A DNA stretch of 64,000 bases from contig NZ_BPEV01000003.1 in assembly GCF_019654955.1 (NCBI RefSeq), forward strand, positions 1 to 64,000. The letters run 5' to 3'. Within the stretch, counting starts at the first letter, position 1. Each line of letters opens with the position of its first letter. Shown in pieces: positions 27,123-37,356 of the stretch. Below the pieces are notes generated by a model that saw only the letters and a program-made list of their open reading frames with translations, had not been told where the DNA came from and made no database searches. A program made the translations under genes and the position numbers. Origin of the DNA: Shewanella sp. KT0246. Lineage in GTDB: Bacteria; Pseudomonadota; Gammaproteobacteria; Enterobacterales; Shewanellaceae.

Positions 27123-27950
27123 ATGTCAGATCCTAGTTTATTAAACATATCTCCACCTTTGGTTGAAATTCGTCATATGAAATTCAGTCGTGGTTCACGT
27201 GTCATTTTTGATGATATTTGCTTGAGCATTCCCAAAGGGAAAGTGACCGCAATTATGGGCCCTAGTGGTATCGGTAAAACGACTCTGCTTAAGTTGATTG
27301 GCGGCCAATTAACACCGGACAGTGGTGAAGTGTTATTTAGTGGTGAAAATATTCACCAACTCAAACGTCAGCAATTATTTGAGCTGCGTAAACGCATGAG
27401 CATGTTATTTCAAAGCGGCGCTTTATTCACTGATATGGATGTGTTTGATAACGTTGCATTTGCGCTGCGAGAACACTCAGGTTTATCTGAAAGCATTATT
27501 CGTAAAGTGGTGATGATGAAGCTGCAAGCGGTTGGTTTGCGAGGCGCTGCTCACATGAACCCCAATGAATTATCTGGTGGCATGCAAAGGCGAGCTGCAT
27601 TAGCCCGTGCTATAGCTCTTGAGCCAGAAATGATTCTTTATGATGAACCCTTTGCCGGTCAAGACCCGATTTCAATGGGCATGTTGGTTAAACTCATCAG
27701 CGAGCTTTCTAGTACCTTAAAATTAACCTCTGTAGTGGTTTCCCATGACGTAGATGCGGTACTCAGCATTGCCGATTACGTTTATGTCATCGCTGAAAAG
27801 AAAGTGATTGCCTCAGGAACGCCAGATGAGTTACGTGGATCAAATAACCCACAAATTGAACAGTTTATAAATGGTCGACCAGATGGCCCAGTTCCATTTC
27901 ATTTCCCAGCTGAAGACTATCAACAGGAGATGCTAAGTGGGAATCGTTAA
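27123..27950 (+). CDS. mlaF: MlaF, phospholipid transport ABC ATPase
   Basis: A 275-aa ATPase with Walker [10 protein letters not shown], signature [14 protein letters not shown], Walker [13 protein letters not shown] and switch His in VSHDVDAV. With MlaE, MlaD and MlaB it forms the inner-membrane complex of the Mla pathway, which keeps outer-membrane lipid asymmetry. It overlaps mlaE by 14 bases. Confidence 0.95.
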   Translation: MSDPSLLNISPPLVEIRHMKFSRGSRVIFDDICLSIPKGKVTAIMGPSGIGKTTLLKLIGGQLTPDSGEVLFSGENIHQLKRQQLFELRKRMSMLFQSGALFTDMDVFDNVAFALREHSGLSESIIRKVVMMKLQAVGLRGAAHMNPNELSGGMQRRAALARAIALEPEMILYDEPFAGQDPISMGMLVKLISELSSTLKLTSVVVSHDVDAVLSIADYVYVIAEKKVIASGTPDELRGSNNPQIEQFINGRPDGPVPFHFPAEDYQQEMLSGNR

Positions 27951-28722
27951 TAATATTGCCAATATTGGTCGTTATGCACTAGATGTTATAGCTGGATTAG
28001 GTCGTGCGGGTTTGATGCTTTGGGGCGCGATTATGAATGTGCCTAATATCGCCAAAGGCTTGCCGTTACTGACTAAGCAAATGTATGTGCTTGGTGTCCG
28101 TTCGATGGTGATTATTATTGTGTCGGGTCTTTTTATCGGCATGGTATTGGCGCTTCAAGGTTATACGGTATTAGCAGATTTCGGCACAGTTGAAAGCTTA
28201 GGGCCTATGGTCGCGCTAAGCTTGTTGCGGGAATTAGGCCCAGTGGTCACTGCATTGTTGTTTGCAGGGCGGGCTGGTTCAGCGCTGACTGCAGAAATAG
28301 GTTTGATGAAATCAACCGAGCAATTGTCTAGCTTAGAAATGATGGCAGTTGATCCTTTAAGACAAGTGATTGCTCCGCGCTTTTGGGCAGGAGTGATAAG
28401 TGTTCCTTTACTTACCATGATGTTTTGTCTGGTAGGAATATTGGGTGGGCATCTAGTGGGCGTTGAATGGAAAGGCATCGATAGCGGGTCTTTTTGGTCA
28501 ATCCTACAAGCGTCTATTGAGTGGCGCCAAGATATTGTGAATTGTTTAATCAAAAGTGTCCTATTTGGTGTGGTTGTGACTTGGATTGCCTTATATCGAG
28601 GTTATGAAGTTGCCCCAAACCCAGAAGGGATTAGTAAAGCGACAACTTCGACAGTTGTTCAAGCAAGCTTAGCTGTACTCGCACTCGACTTTTTGCTGAC
28701 AGCAATTATGTTTGGTCAGTAA
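27937..28722 (+). CDS. mlaE: MlaE, phospholipid transport permease
   Basis: A 261-aa permease of the MlaE/TTG2B family (about five membrane helices; conserved [27 protein letters not shown] region, split here across the motif). The start is GTG, inside the end of mlaF with AGGAG upstream. It forms the channel with MlaF below and the MlaD ring above. Confidence 0.95.
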   Translation: MGIVNNIANIGRYALDVIAGLGRAGLMLWGAIMNVPNIAKGLPLLTKQMYVLGVRSMVIIIVSGLFIGMVLALQGYTVLADFGTVESLGPMVALSLLRELGPVVTALLFAGRAGSALTAEIGLMKSTEQLSSLEMMAVDPLRQVIAPRFWAGVISVPLLTMMFCLVGILGGHLVGVEWKGIDSGSFWSILQASIEWRQDIVNCLIKSVLFGVVVTWIALYRGYEVAPNPEGISKATTSTVVQASLAVLALDFLLTAIMFGQ

Positions 28723-28759
28723 GGTTTTTTCGCATTCATTAATTAAGTGGTTGAAGCGT

Positions 28760-29230
28760 ATGTTGACAAGGAAAGTAGAATTATTAGTTGGGTTGTTTTT
28801 GCTATCGGGTTTGGTAGCTTTTTGTGTGCTGGTGTTTAACGTTGCCAATGTTGAGCTCAAACCCAATCAAGCGACCTATACTTTAAGAGCTGAGTTTAAC
28901 AATATCGGCGGATTAAAAGTTCGCTCGCCTGTTAAGGTGGGAGGCGTTGTTGTTGGTCGAGTTACAGATATTACCTTAGACACCAAAAAGTTAGTACCTG
29001 TGGTCACGTTGACGATGAATAAGCGATATGATCAATTTCCTGAAACCAGCAGTTTATCGATTTTGACTTCAGGTTTATTGGGTGAGCAATTTTTAGGGCT
29101 GACGCCTGGTTTTATGGATGATGACATTGAAATGCTCAGTGACGGTGACAGGGTGCATGACACACGTTCAGCTCTTATTTTAGAGGATTTGATTGGGCAG
29201 TTACTTTATAGCGTTTCTTCAAAGGATTAG
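28760..29230 (+). CDS. mlaD: MlaD, MCE-domain lipid-binding protein
   Basis: A 156-aa protein with an N-terminal membrane anchor and one MCE domain (FNNIGGLKVRSPVKVGGVVVG). The open frame begins at TTG 28712 within mlaE, but ATG 28760 gives the usual family start (MLTRKVELLVGLF). It forms the periplasmic hexamer that shuttles phospholipids to MlaC. It is shorter than E. coli MlaD (183 aa), lacking part of the C-terminal tail. Confidence 0.93.
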   Translation: MLTRKVELLVGLFLLSGLVAFCVLVFNVANVELKPNQATYTLRAEFNNIGGLKVRSPVKVGGVVVGRVTDITLDTKKLVPVVTLTMNKRYDQFPETSSLSILTSGLLGEQFLGLTPGFMDDDIEMLSDGDRVHDTRSALILEDLIGQLLYSVSSKD

Positions 29231-29242
29231 TAGGAGAGTCAA

Positions 29243-29908
29243 ATGAGCCAATTATTAAAACCGTTTATACGAAGTGTTATTTTTATCTCTGCAAGTCTAT
29301 TTGCTTTGGTTGCAGTGGCGGCTGAAGAGATTGATACTCATGATCCTTTTAAACTTGTTCAGCAAGTCTCTAATAAAACCTTCGATCGTTTTACCGCGGA
29401 TAAAGCCTTGATTGATGCCGATTTAGGTTATTTAAAAGTCATTGTTCGCGAAGAGCTAATGCCTTATGTCGATTATAAATATGCAGCATATAAGGTGATG
29501 GGGCAGTATTTACGTGATACTACCCCAGAGCAGCGAAAACGTTTTGTTGAAGCTTTCGAAGGATACCTCGTTGCAACATATGCCCAAGCCTTTACCGAAT
29601 ATACCAATCAAAAAGTCCAATTTTCGCCGCCCAGTGATTTCACTGATGAAAAATTTGTAGATGTAAATGTGCAAATTATCGAAGAAGGTCGCCCACCAAT
29701 TAAAGTGATGTTTAAAGCAAGACGCCTTAAAGATGACAGTTGGAAAGCTTTCGATTTAGTGGCTGAAGGAGTTAGTTTGTTAGCGTCAAAGCAATCAGAA
29801 ATCTCGAACTTGATTCGCCAACAAGGAGTGGATTCAGTGATTGATTTGTTGATTGAGCGAACCCAGCAAGAAATCAATTACAAACAGGATAAGGAAAATG
29901 CTGCGTGA
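29243..29908 (+). CDS. mlaC: MlaC, periplasmic phospholipid shuttle
   Basis: A 221-aa periplasmic protein with a signal peptide (cleavage near VAA-EE) and the MlaC/Ttg2D fold (FDRFTADKALI, then YVDYKYAAYKVMGQYLR). It carries phospholipid between MlaFEDB and the outer-membrane MlaA complex. The mlaA gene is not in this window. It overlaps mlaB by four bases. Confidence 0.94.
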   Translation: MSQLLKPFIRSVIFISASLFALVAVAAEEIDTHDPFKLVQQVSNKTFDRFTADKALIDADLGYLKVIVREELMPYVDYKYAAYKVMGQYLRDTTPEQRKRFVEAFEGYLVATYAQAFTEYTNQKVQFSPPSDFTDEKFVDVNVQIIEEGRPPIKVMFKARRLKDDSWKAFDLVAEGVSLLASKQSEISNLIRQQGVDSVIDLLIERTQQEINYKQDKENAA

Positions 29909-30201
29909 TTGAGTTTTTACAACAAGGTGACACTTGTGAAATTAAAGGGCAATTAAGGCAAACAGAGGTCATCGATTTATGGCCAAAACGACAACAGTTG
30001 TTTACTGATAGCACCCAAGTGTTAGACTTGTCTGCTTTAGAGTATGCCGACAGCGCAGGCGTCGCATTTTTACTTGAGCTAATATGCTTAGGTAATTGCA
30101 GTAAAAGCACCACTCAGCCAAGGACATTGGCAAATCCGAGTCAACATCTAAAAAGACTCATTGAGTTATATGATTTAGAATCCTTTTTTCTAGAAAACTA
30201 G
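29905..30201 (+). CDS. mlaB: MlaB, STAS-domain subunit
   Basis: A 98-aa cytoplasmic STAS protein (LDLSALEYADSAGVAFLLEL), binding MlaF and stabilising the complex. It starts with GTG overlapping the mlaC stop (GTGA), typical translational coupling. Confidence 0.92.
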   Translation: MIEFLQQGDTCEIKGQLRQTEVIDLWPKRQQLFTDSTQVLDLSALEYADSAGVAFLLELICLGNCSKSTTQPRTLANPSQHLKRLIELYDLESFFLEN

Positions 30202-30226
30202 CATTGAATTTAAGGTAGCAAATTCC

Positions 30227-31752
<1,526 letters not shown>

Positions 31753-31776
31753 ACTGAGGCTTAATGACCAATTTAT

Positions 31777-31806
31777 AAAGCCGTGCTTTTTAGCACGGCT
31801 TTTTTA
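31777..31806 (+). terminator. Terminator after murA
   Basis: An 11-bp stem AAAGCCGTGCT/AGCACGGCTTT with a short T loop and a following T run. Confidence 0.88.
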
Positions 31807-31908
31807 TGTTTGAAGTTGCTCAAAAGTTCACAATAAATTATGTCTTAGGCTCATTCTATTGCCAGCCTGATCACTTATTCTGTTTGGTATAACTGCTACT
31901 GTGCTGTC

Positions 31909-33312
31909 ATGGCAACATTTATCACTTTTAATATTTACCTCTTTTACGGTCTCGTATTTTTTGCGATTGGCTGCGTAGTGGTATTTCGTCATTTTAAATA
32001 TAGCCAGTTGTCAATTTCTTCAACACTTTGGGCTTTAGCCTTGTTTGGTTTTTCTCATGCCTTCCATGAGTGGTCTGAACTTTATGTCATTTTGTTTCAG
32101 GATGATTTACCCGCTCAATACCAATATATTGTGCAATGGTTGAGGCTGATAAAATTATCCCTGTCTTTTGCTGGTTTAATGATCTTTGCTTGGTTGTTAT
32201 TTCGAATTATTCCTAAACCTTATTCAAAGTTCGGTCAGCTACTTATTGGGTTAATAGTCATTACATACACACTGGTCATGCTGTTCTTTTACCAAGGAAC
32301 ATCAATACTTGCAGATACCTTTTCAGAAGTCGCCAGTTATACAAGAGTACTGCTAGGCTTTGGAAGCGCCACTCTCGCAGGTATTGGTATTGCAATTTAC
32401 GGCTATCAATTACGTCAAGACAACCACGAATATGGGCAATATTTTATTGCTACTGGCTTTGGCTTATTTCTTTACGGTGTTCTTGCAGGACTTATTCCTA
32501 CAAGTTTTCATTCAAGTGTACCCATATTTAGAACAATAGCAGCAGGCCTTGTGTTAGTGACTTTGTATAAAGCACTTAAAATTTTTGATATTGAAAAAGA
32601 AGCTGCCACAGAGGCGAAATTAAAACGCGCTATAGAAGCTGATAAATATAAAGCTATCGGTCATTTAGCAATGGGGGTAGCGCATGAAATTAATAACCCA
32701 TTAGCTTCATCGATGTTGGCGCTAGATTTACTTGAAAGAAAAATGCCTCAGCCACAATCAGATTTATCTGATTACATCCAACGGGCTCGACTAGGTATTG
32801 ATAGAGCATCAATCATTAGTAAAGAACTACTGACTTATGCTCGTTCAGATTTAACTGATACTCGTAAGGTTTTTATTTGTGATGTGATTACAGGTGCGAA
32901 ACAGTTATTGAGCCACAAACTGTCAGGTTACTCGTTGTCGGTTCATTGTGATTCAAAAGCAGTGGTTATTGGCCAGAAAGTAAAATTAGAAGAGTTACTT
33001 ATAAACTTGCTGAATAACGCGATGGACGCGAGCGGGCATTCTGGAAGCATCGATATTAGGGTCGTGGCTGACGAGTCTGGAGTCGTTATAGAAGTCAGAG
33101 ACTATGGTGAAGGAATGGATGAATCTACGTTGAAAAGAGCGACTGAACTCTTTTATTCAACAAAGCCCATAGGTAAAGGAACCGGACTTGGCTTGGCCAT
33201 TTGTGAGCAAATTGTGAATAACCACCATGGCTGGATGAAGTTTATGAGTGCTAAAGACGTCGGCACAAGAGTGCTAATAGAGTTTCCTTCAAGGAGTAAC
33301 ACCAATGATTAG
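31909..33312 (+). CDS. Membrane-bound sensor histidine kinase
   Basis: A 467-aa kinase. The N-terminal half has about seven hydrophobic helices (residues 5-225) without a recognisable extracellular domain. HisKA (phospho-acceptor His in MGVAHEINNPLASS) and HATPase domains follow, with N box NNAMDAS, G1 DYGEGMD and G2 GKGTGLGLAICEQI. The signal is unknown; such multi-helix inputs often sense the membrane or small molecules. It overlaps the response regulator gene by eight bases, so they form one operon. Confidence 0.9.
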   Translation: MATFITFNIYLFYGLVFFAIGCVVVFRHFKYSQLSISSTLWALALFGFSHAFHEWSELYVILFQDDLPAQYQYIVQWLRLIKLSLSFAGLMIFAWLLFRIIPKPYSKFGQLLIGLIVITYTLVMLFFYQGTSILADTFSEVASYTRVLLGFGSATLAGIGIAIYGYQLRQDNHEYGQYFIATGFGLFLYGVLAGLIPTSFHSSVPIFRTIAAGLVLVTLYKALKIFDIEKEAATEAKLKRAIEADKYKAIGHLAMGVAHEINNPLASSMLALDLLERKMPQPQSDLSDYIQRARLGIDRASIISKELLTYARSDLTDTRKVFICDVITGAKQLLSHKLSGYSLSVHCDSKAVVIGQKVKLEELLINLLNNAMDASGHSGSIDIRVVADESGVVIEVRDYGEGMDESTLKRATELFYSTKPIGKGTGLGLAICEQIVNNHHGWMKFMSAKDVGTRVLIEFPSRSNTND

Positions 33313-33937
33313 AATACTGATTGCTGAAGACGATCATGAACTTCGTAGAAATATGGTGGATATTCTTGAGTTTGAAGGTTATCAAGTCACAGATGTCGAC
33401 AGCGCTGAAGCTGCCATTATTGCCTGTGAGCAGCAAAGCTATGATATTGCGCTACTGGACTTAGTGATGTCAGGCATGACGGGTGTTGAGGCGATATCTA
33501 ATTTACGTCAGTTAAATGCTTTTATGGCTGTTGTTATCGTGACAGCGTATGCCACTGTCGATACTGCAGTTGATGCGATGAAAAAAGGTGCCGATAGCGT
33601 TATAACCAAACCGTTTAATAGTGTGGAATTGGTCGTCACTATCAAGCGAAGTATTCAAGAAAAGCAATTGCTTAAAAGCACCAGTGATATTGATCCCGAC
33701 AGTGTGTATTCAGCACTAGCAAACAGCCTAAGAAGAGAGACATTAAAGCAGCTTGGGAGCCATAAAAAACTTAAGTTTATGGATTTGTGTCGTTTGGTCG
33801 GAGTTGAAGATCATACTAAATTTAATTTTCATTTACGGCAGCTAAAAAAGGCGGGTTTGGTTACACAAAATGAGAACAAGGTCTACATTTTGACAAATAC
33901 AGGTCAGTTTGTTCTACAAAATCACAACTTATCTTAA
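33305..33937 (+). CDS. Response regulator with receiver and ArsR-like winged-helix output
   Basis: A 210-aa protein. The receiver (residues 1-120) has acidic residues EDD near the N-terminus, phospho-acceptor Asp in ALLDLVMSG, Thr in VTAYAT and Lys in TKPFNS. The C-terminal 75 residues (RRETLKQLGSHKKLKFMDLC, then NFHLRQLKKAGLVTQ) resemble an ArsR/MarR winged helix rather than an OmpR, NarL or Fis-type domain. Cognate to the kinase gene upstream; its targets are unknown, perhaps including the cytochrome gene downstream. Confidence 0.85.
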   Translation: MIRILIAEDDHELRRNMVDILEFEGYQVTDVDSAEAAIIACEQQSYDIALLDLVMSGMTGVEAISNLRQLNAFMAVVIVTAYATVDTAVDAMKKGADSVITKPFNSVELVVTIKRSIQEKQLLKSTSDIDPDSVYSALANSLRRETLKQLGSHKKLKFMDLCRLVGVEDHTKFNFHLRQLKKAGLVTQNENKVYILTNTGQFVLQNHNLS

Positions 33938-34037
33938 CTGTTTATAAGTTAATAAATTCATAGTGTTAATTTATTTTTGATAATAAAAGTTCACAAGAAT
34001 GATGTGCCTGTGAAATTCAGTTATCTATCCCTTTATG

Positions 34038-34054
34038 AGTATTAAGCGAATACT
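34038..34054. promoter_or_regulatory. Inverted repeat upstream of the octahaem lipoprotein gene
   Basis: AGTATT-N5-AATACT, about 75-90 bases before the start codon. It could be an operator for the adjacent response regulator; only symmetry and position support this. Confidence 0.3.
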
Positions 34055-34128
34055 TCGCGTATGTCCAAAGAGACATATCAATTGCAGCTCTATGCGACGC
34101 AATCGAGATACCATTTAGAGGATGAATA

Positions 34129-35772
34129 ATGAATACACATATTCCAAGTAAAACACTGTTGCTAGCAAGCATGGTTACCATGCTATGTGCTTGTGGTAGT
34201 GACGATTCAGATGATAAACCTGTCACACCACCCAATAATACTCCGCCAGTAGCAGAAAATGCACTGCGAATTACAGATGCTAACCGTACGTTGATCATTA
34301 ATCCTATGCTACATGCCTCTGATGCAGATGAAGGGGATGTACTTAGTTTGGTATCTGCGATCGCGGATAAAGGAGAACTCAGCTTACTCGATGACAACTT
34401 GATTCAAATTAATCCTGAGTTTCAAGCGGGTGAGATTACTATTACCTATACCGTGACAGATGGCATTGATGAAGCCACTGCCGAAATCATCGTTACTGCT
34501 AACGAGGCGATGTATGTAGGTACTCAACGTTGTTTAGATTGTCATGGTGAAGGCAGTCCATTTAATGATATTTCTAGTCATCAACTTCATGGCCATAACT
34601 TTAAGATAAGTAAAATTGCTAATGATGAAACGCCTGCCTTCCCATACTCTAGTGTTGATGGTGCCATTGATAAACTGCTCGCTTCTTCTGAGTCAACTGA
34701 TAATACGTTAGGTAAACCTGAATCCTATGCCGATGTCACATACACCTCAGGTGGTTTTGCTTGGAAGTATCGTTGGTTAGACAAAGATGGCTATATTCTA
34801 ACTGGTAGTGAAGCACAATTTAATATTCATGCGGAGGACTTAGGGTTAGATGATCAAGTCATGGTCAACTATAACGGTGGCTCAGTTGATAAACCCTATA
34901 CCTGTGGTAATTGTCATAACACAGGTTGGAAACCATATTCAGAAGGTTTATATGCGCAAAAGCAGGATGATTTACCAGGAGTACATGGCACATTCTTTGA
35001 GGCCGGGGTTCAATGTGAAGCTTGTCATGGTGCAGGTTTAACTCATTCAAATACTGGTAACCCAAGTGATATCGTTCGTAAAGCGACACCGCGAACAACC
35101 GCTTCATTAAAGTCTGACACTATGGGTTATGGTGAAGCCATGCACTGTGCTGAGTGTCATACCCGTGATGGCGACCGAAATGCAGGTAATGATTACACTA
35201 GTGGATTTAATAAAGCATTTCCTGAAGGCCCAGAGTTTGGTGCTAGAGTTGCTGTAAGAAGTGGCTTACCACGTCATCACCAAGGCCATGATGAGTTTAT
35301 GGGAATAGATCCAGATAATGGTGACATTATGAGTGCTAAATATAATGCAGGTATGACTTGTAGTACCTGTCATGACAGCCATAAATCAGCTGTTTATCAA
35401 GATGAACCTGAGCACATGGGGGCGATAAAAATGGACTGTGCTACTTGTCATGCTGATAAAGTAGAAATGAATGCCGGACATGGCCCTGATGGTTACTTTG
35501 CTAAAGAGTGTATCGACTGTCATATGCCTGATGTAGTGAAAAATGCGGTGTCATTTACAAATGATCAAGGAAACAAAGTAGGCGACATTCGGATTCATAC
35601 TTTCGCTATCGACTTGTATAACGAGAAAGGCCAATTCCAAGATGCTGAAGCTAAAGACACCTTTATGTACCCTTATCTTCAAGATGGTTTTGCATGTGGA
35701 GAGTGTCATACACAAGGTTCTAAGTTAGACAGTTTACAAAATAACTATGGTGGCAAAATGCATAAAAACTAG
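34129..35772 (+). CDS. Octahaem c-type cytochrome lipoprotein with Ig/cadherin-like domain
   Basis: A 547-aa protein. A lipoprotein signal ends at lipobox MLCAC-GS, followed by an acidic, Pro/Thr-rich linker. Residues about 40-125 form an Ig/cadherin-like beta domain (ADEGDVLSLVSAIADKGEL, then EITITYTVTDG). Eight CXXCH motifs follow (CLDCH at 135, CGNCH, CEACH, CAECH, CSTCH, CATCH, CIDCH and CGECH near 523). It probably resides in the outer membrane or periplasm and takes part in electron transfer; the partner is unknown. It does not look like MtrC/OmcA (ten haems) and lacks the CXXCK of the octahaem tetrathionate reductase. GAGG gives a good RBS. Confidence 0.85.
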   Translation: MNTHIPSKTLLLASMVTMLCACGSDDSDDKPVTPPNNTPPVAENALRITDANRTLIINPMLHASDADEGDVLSLVSAIADKGELSLLDDNLIQINPEFQAGEITITYTVTDGIDEATAEIIVTANEAMYVGTQRCLDCHGEGSPFNDISSHQLHGHNFKISKIANDETPAFPYSSVDGAIDKLLASSESTDNTLGKPESYADVTYTSGGFAWKYRWLDKDGYILTGSEAQFNIHAEDLGLDDQVMVNYNGGSVDKPYTCGNCHNTGWKPYSEGLYAQKQDDLPGVHGTFFEAGVQCEACHGAGLTHSNTGNPSDIVRKATPRTTASLKSDTMGYGEAMHCAECHTRDGDRNAGNDYTSGFNKAFPEGPEFGARVAVRSGLPRHHQGHDEFMGIDPDNGDIMSAKYNAGMTCSTCHDSHKSAVYQDEPEHMGAIKMDCATCHADKVEMNAGHGPDGYFAKECIDCHMPDVVKNAVSFTNDQGNKVGDIRIHTFAIDLYNEKGQFQDAEAKDTFMYPYLQDGFACGECHTQGSKLDSLQNNYGGKMHKN

Positions 35773-35823
35773 TTAGTTCATATCGCATTAACTTTACTAT
35801 AGAACATGACTCCAACTCCCCGT

Positions 35824-35852
35824 AAAGCCCTACCCTGTAGGGCTTTTTTTGT
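35824..35852 (+). terminator. Terminator after the octahaem lipoprotein gene
   Basis: A 10-bp stem AAAGCCCTAC/GTAGGGCTTT with a 3-base loop and seven T. Confidence 0.88.
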
Positions 35853-36123
35853 TTTAGATATAGCTATTACTTCTATCTGCTATGCAGTTCATTTTATTAA
35901 AGGTATTCACTTGAGCTATGAGTAAACAGTTTGTGCTAAGGCTCTTGTTGCCATCATAGAACCACTATTGATGGTTACATCATGTGGTCGAGGTTTTAGT
36001 TTATTAGCTTAGAAGTGAAGGTTTAGCTTTAGGAGATAAGGTTGGGTAAGTACGATTTGATTCATTCAGCTTGTCGCTAATAGAGTGATAATAGGTTTAG
36101 GCTCTTGCTTAAGGTAGTTTACA

Positions 36124-36149
36124 GCGACTTCATTCTTGAGTGAAGTCGC
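36124..36149 (-). terminator. Hairpin just after degS, possible weak terminator
   Basis: A perfect 9-bp stem GCGACTTCA/TGAAGTCGC a few bases beyond the degS stop codon. On the minus strand it is not followed by a T run, so termination would be weak or Rho-assisted. Confidence 0.35.
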
Positions 36150-36155
36150 CTCTAT

Positions 36156-37238
36156 TTAGATATTTTCTGGTAGCTTTTCGCCGATAACTACCGGAAGTTC
36201 AATGGGTTTACCTTCACGAATAATAGTGATATTTACTTTGTTACCAGGAGTCGTTTCAGCGATTCTATCCATCAACATTTCAACGCCAGGTACGCTTTCT
36301 TCAGCATATTGAATAATTACATCTCGAGGGCGCAGTGTCGCTTTAGAAGCTGGACCATTAGGATCAACTCCTGTGACTAACACACCTTTAAGATCGGGCA
36401 GGTTTAAGATCTGCGCCATAACAGGGCTGAGCGGCTCACCCGAAATACCTAGGGCACCGCGGATAACGCGGCCATTAGTAATTAATTTACCCATAATGCT
36501 ATGGGCAAGTTTGATTGGAATGGCAAAGTTAATTCCGTGACCACCACCTTCAGCACCAATTTGGAAAGCTGCGGTATTAATACCAATAAGCTCTCCACCT
36601 GTATCAATTAAGGCGCCGCCTGAGTTACCCGCATTAATAGCAGCATCGGTTTGTAAAAAGTCGAGATAACCTGAACTTAAACCATTACGGCCTGTAGCAC
36701 TAATGATGCCTTGGGTAATGGTTTGGCCTAAATTATATGGGTTGCCAATCGCTAACACGACATCACCTACTTGGGCTGGGTTATTTAGGTTTATTGGTAC
36801 AATAGGGACATTATCCCCATCAATCTCGATTTTAAGTACGGCTAAATCGGTGATTTGATCTGAACCGACAACTTCTGAGGTAAACTTTCTACCATCTTGC
36901 AAAGCGATAACAATTTCATCAGCTTTTTTGATCACATGGTAGTTGGTTAAAATGTAGCCCTCTTTACTCATAATAACCCCAGAGCCAAGGCCTTGAAGTG
37001 AGCTTGAGTTAAGTGGAGAATTTTGATCTAAACTAAGACTGTAAATATTCACAACAGCAGGTGCTGCTCGTCTAACAGCACTAGCAAATGACAACTCGTT
37101 GTTATGTTGAGTGGTAGTGAGGCTATTATTGAAACTATTGTTGTTAGTGATTGAATTAACGAATAAGAATGCCGCAGCCATCACCAAACCAAATACCACA
37201 GCCTTACTTAGATAGAGAATAGTGTCTTTGAGATTCAT
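36156..37238 (-). CDS. degS: DegS, periplasmic site-1 protease of the sigma-E pathway
   Basis: A 360-aa serine protease with one N-terminal membrane anchor (about residues 10-28), a trypsin-like domain with His in TNYHVI, Asp in TDLAVLKI and Ser in GNSGGALI, and one C-terminal PDZ domain. Known DegS cuts the anti-sigma factor RseA when outer-membrane protein tails bind the PDZ domain. It lies 118 bases downstream of degQ, with a terminator between. Confidence 0.95.
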   Translation of the reverse strand: MNLKDTILYLSKAVVFGLVMAAAFLFVNSITNNNSFNNSLTTTQHNNELSFASAVRRAAPAVVNIYSLSLDQNSPLNSSSLQGLGSGVIMSKEGYILTNYHVIKKADEIVIALQDGRKFTSEVVGSDQITDLAVLKIEIDGDNVPIVPINLNNPAQVGDVVLAIGNPYNLGQTITQGIISATGRNGLSSGYLDFLQTDAAINAGNSGGALIDTGGELIGINTAAFQIGAEGGGHGINFAIPIKLAHSIMGKLITNGRVIRGALGISGEPLSPVMAQILNLPDLKGVLVTGVDPNGPASKATLRPRDVIIQYAEESVPGVEMLMDRIAETTPGNKVNITIIREGKPIELPVVIGEKLPENI

Positions 37239-37283
37239 GGGTCGACTACATTAGGAAAGTTAATCAAATATATTATCATGATT

Positions 37284-37323
37284 AAAAAAATTAAGCATCG
37301 TGGCTACACACCACGATGCTTAA
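37284..37323 (-). terminator. Terminator after degQ
   Basis: A perfect 13-bp stem (37291-37303 with 37311-37323). On the minus strand it is followed by seven T, so it ends the degQ transcript and separates it from degS. Confidence 0.88.
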
Positions 37324-37356
37324 TTACAGTTTGATAACTAGAGGGTTATTAGCGTG

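Larger units (their letters stand above)
35773..36155. other. Convergent intergenic region
   Basis: 383 bases between the cytochrome gene (plus) and degS (minus). It holds the terminator at 35824-35852 and a hairpin at 36124-36149; the 270 bases between show no supported feature. Confidence 0.5.
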
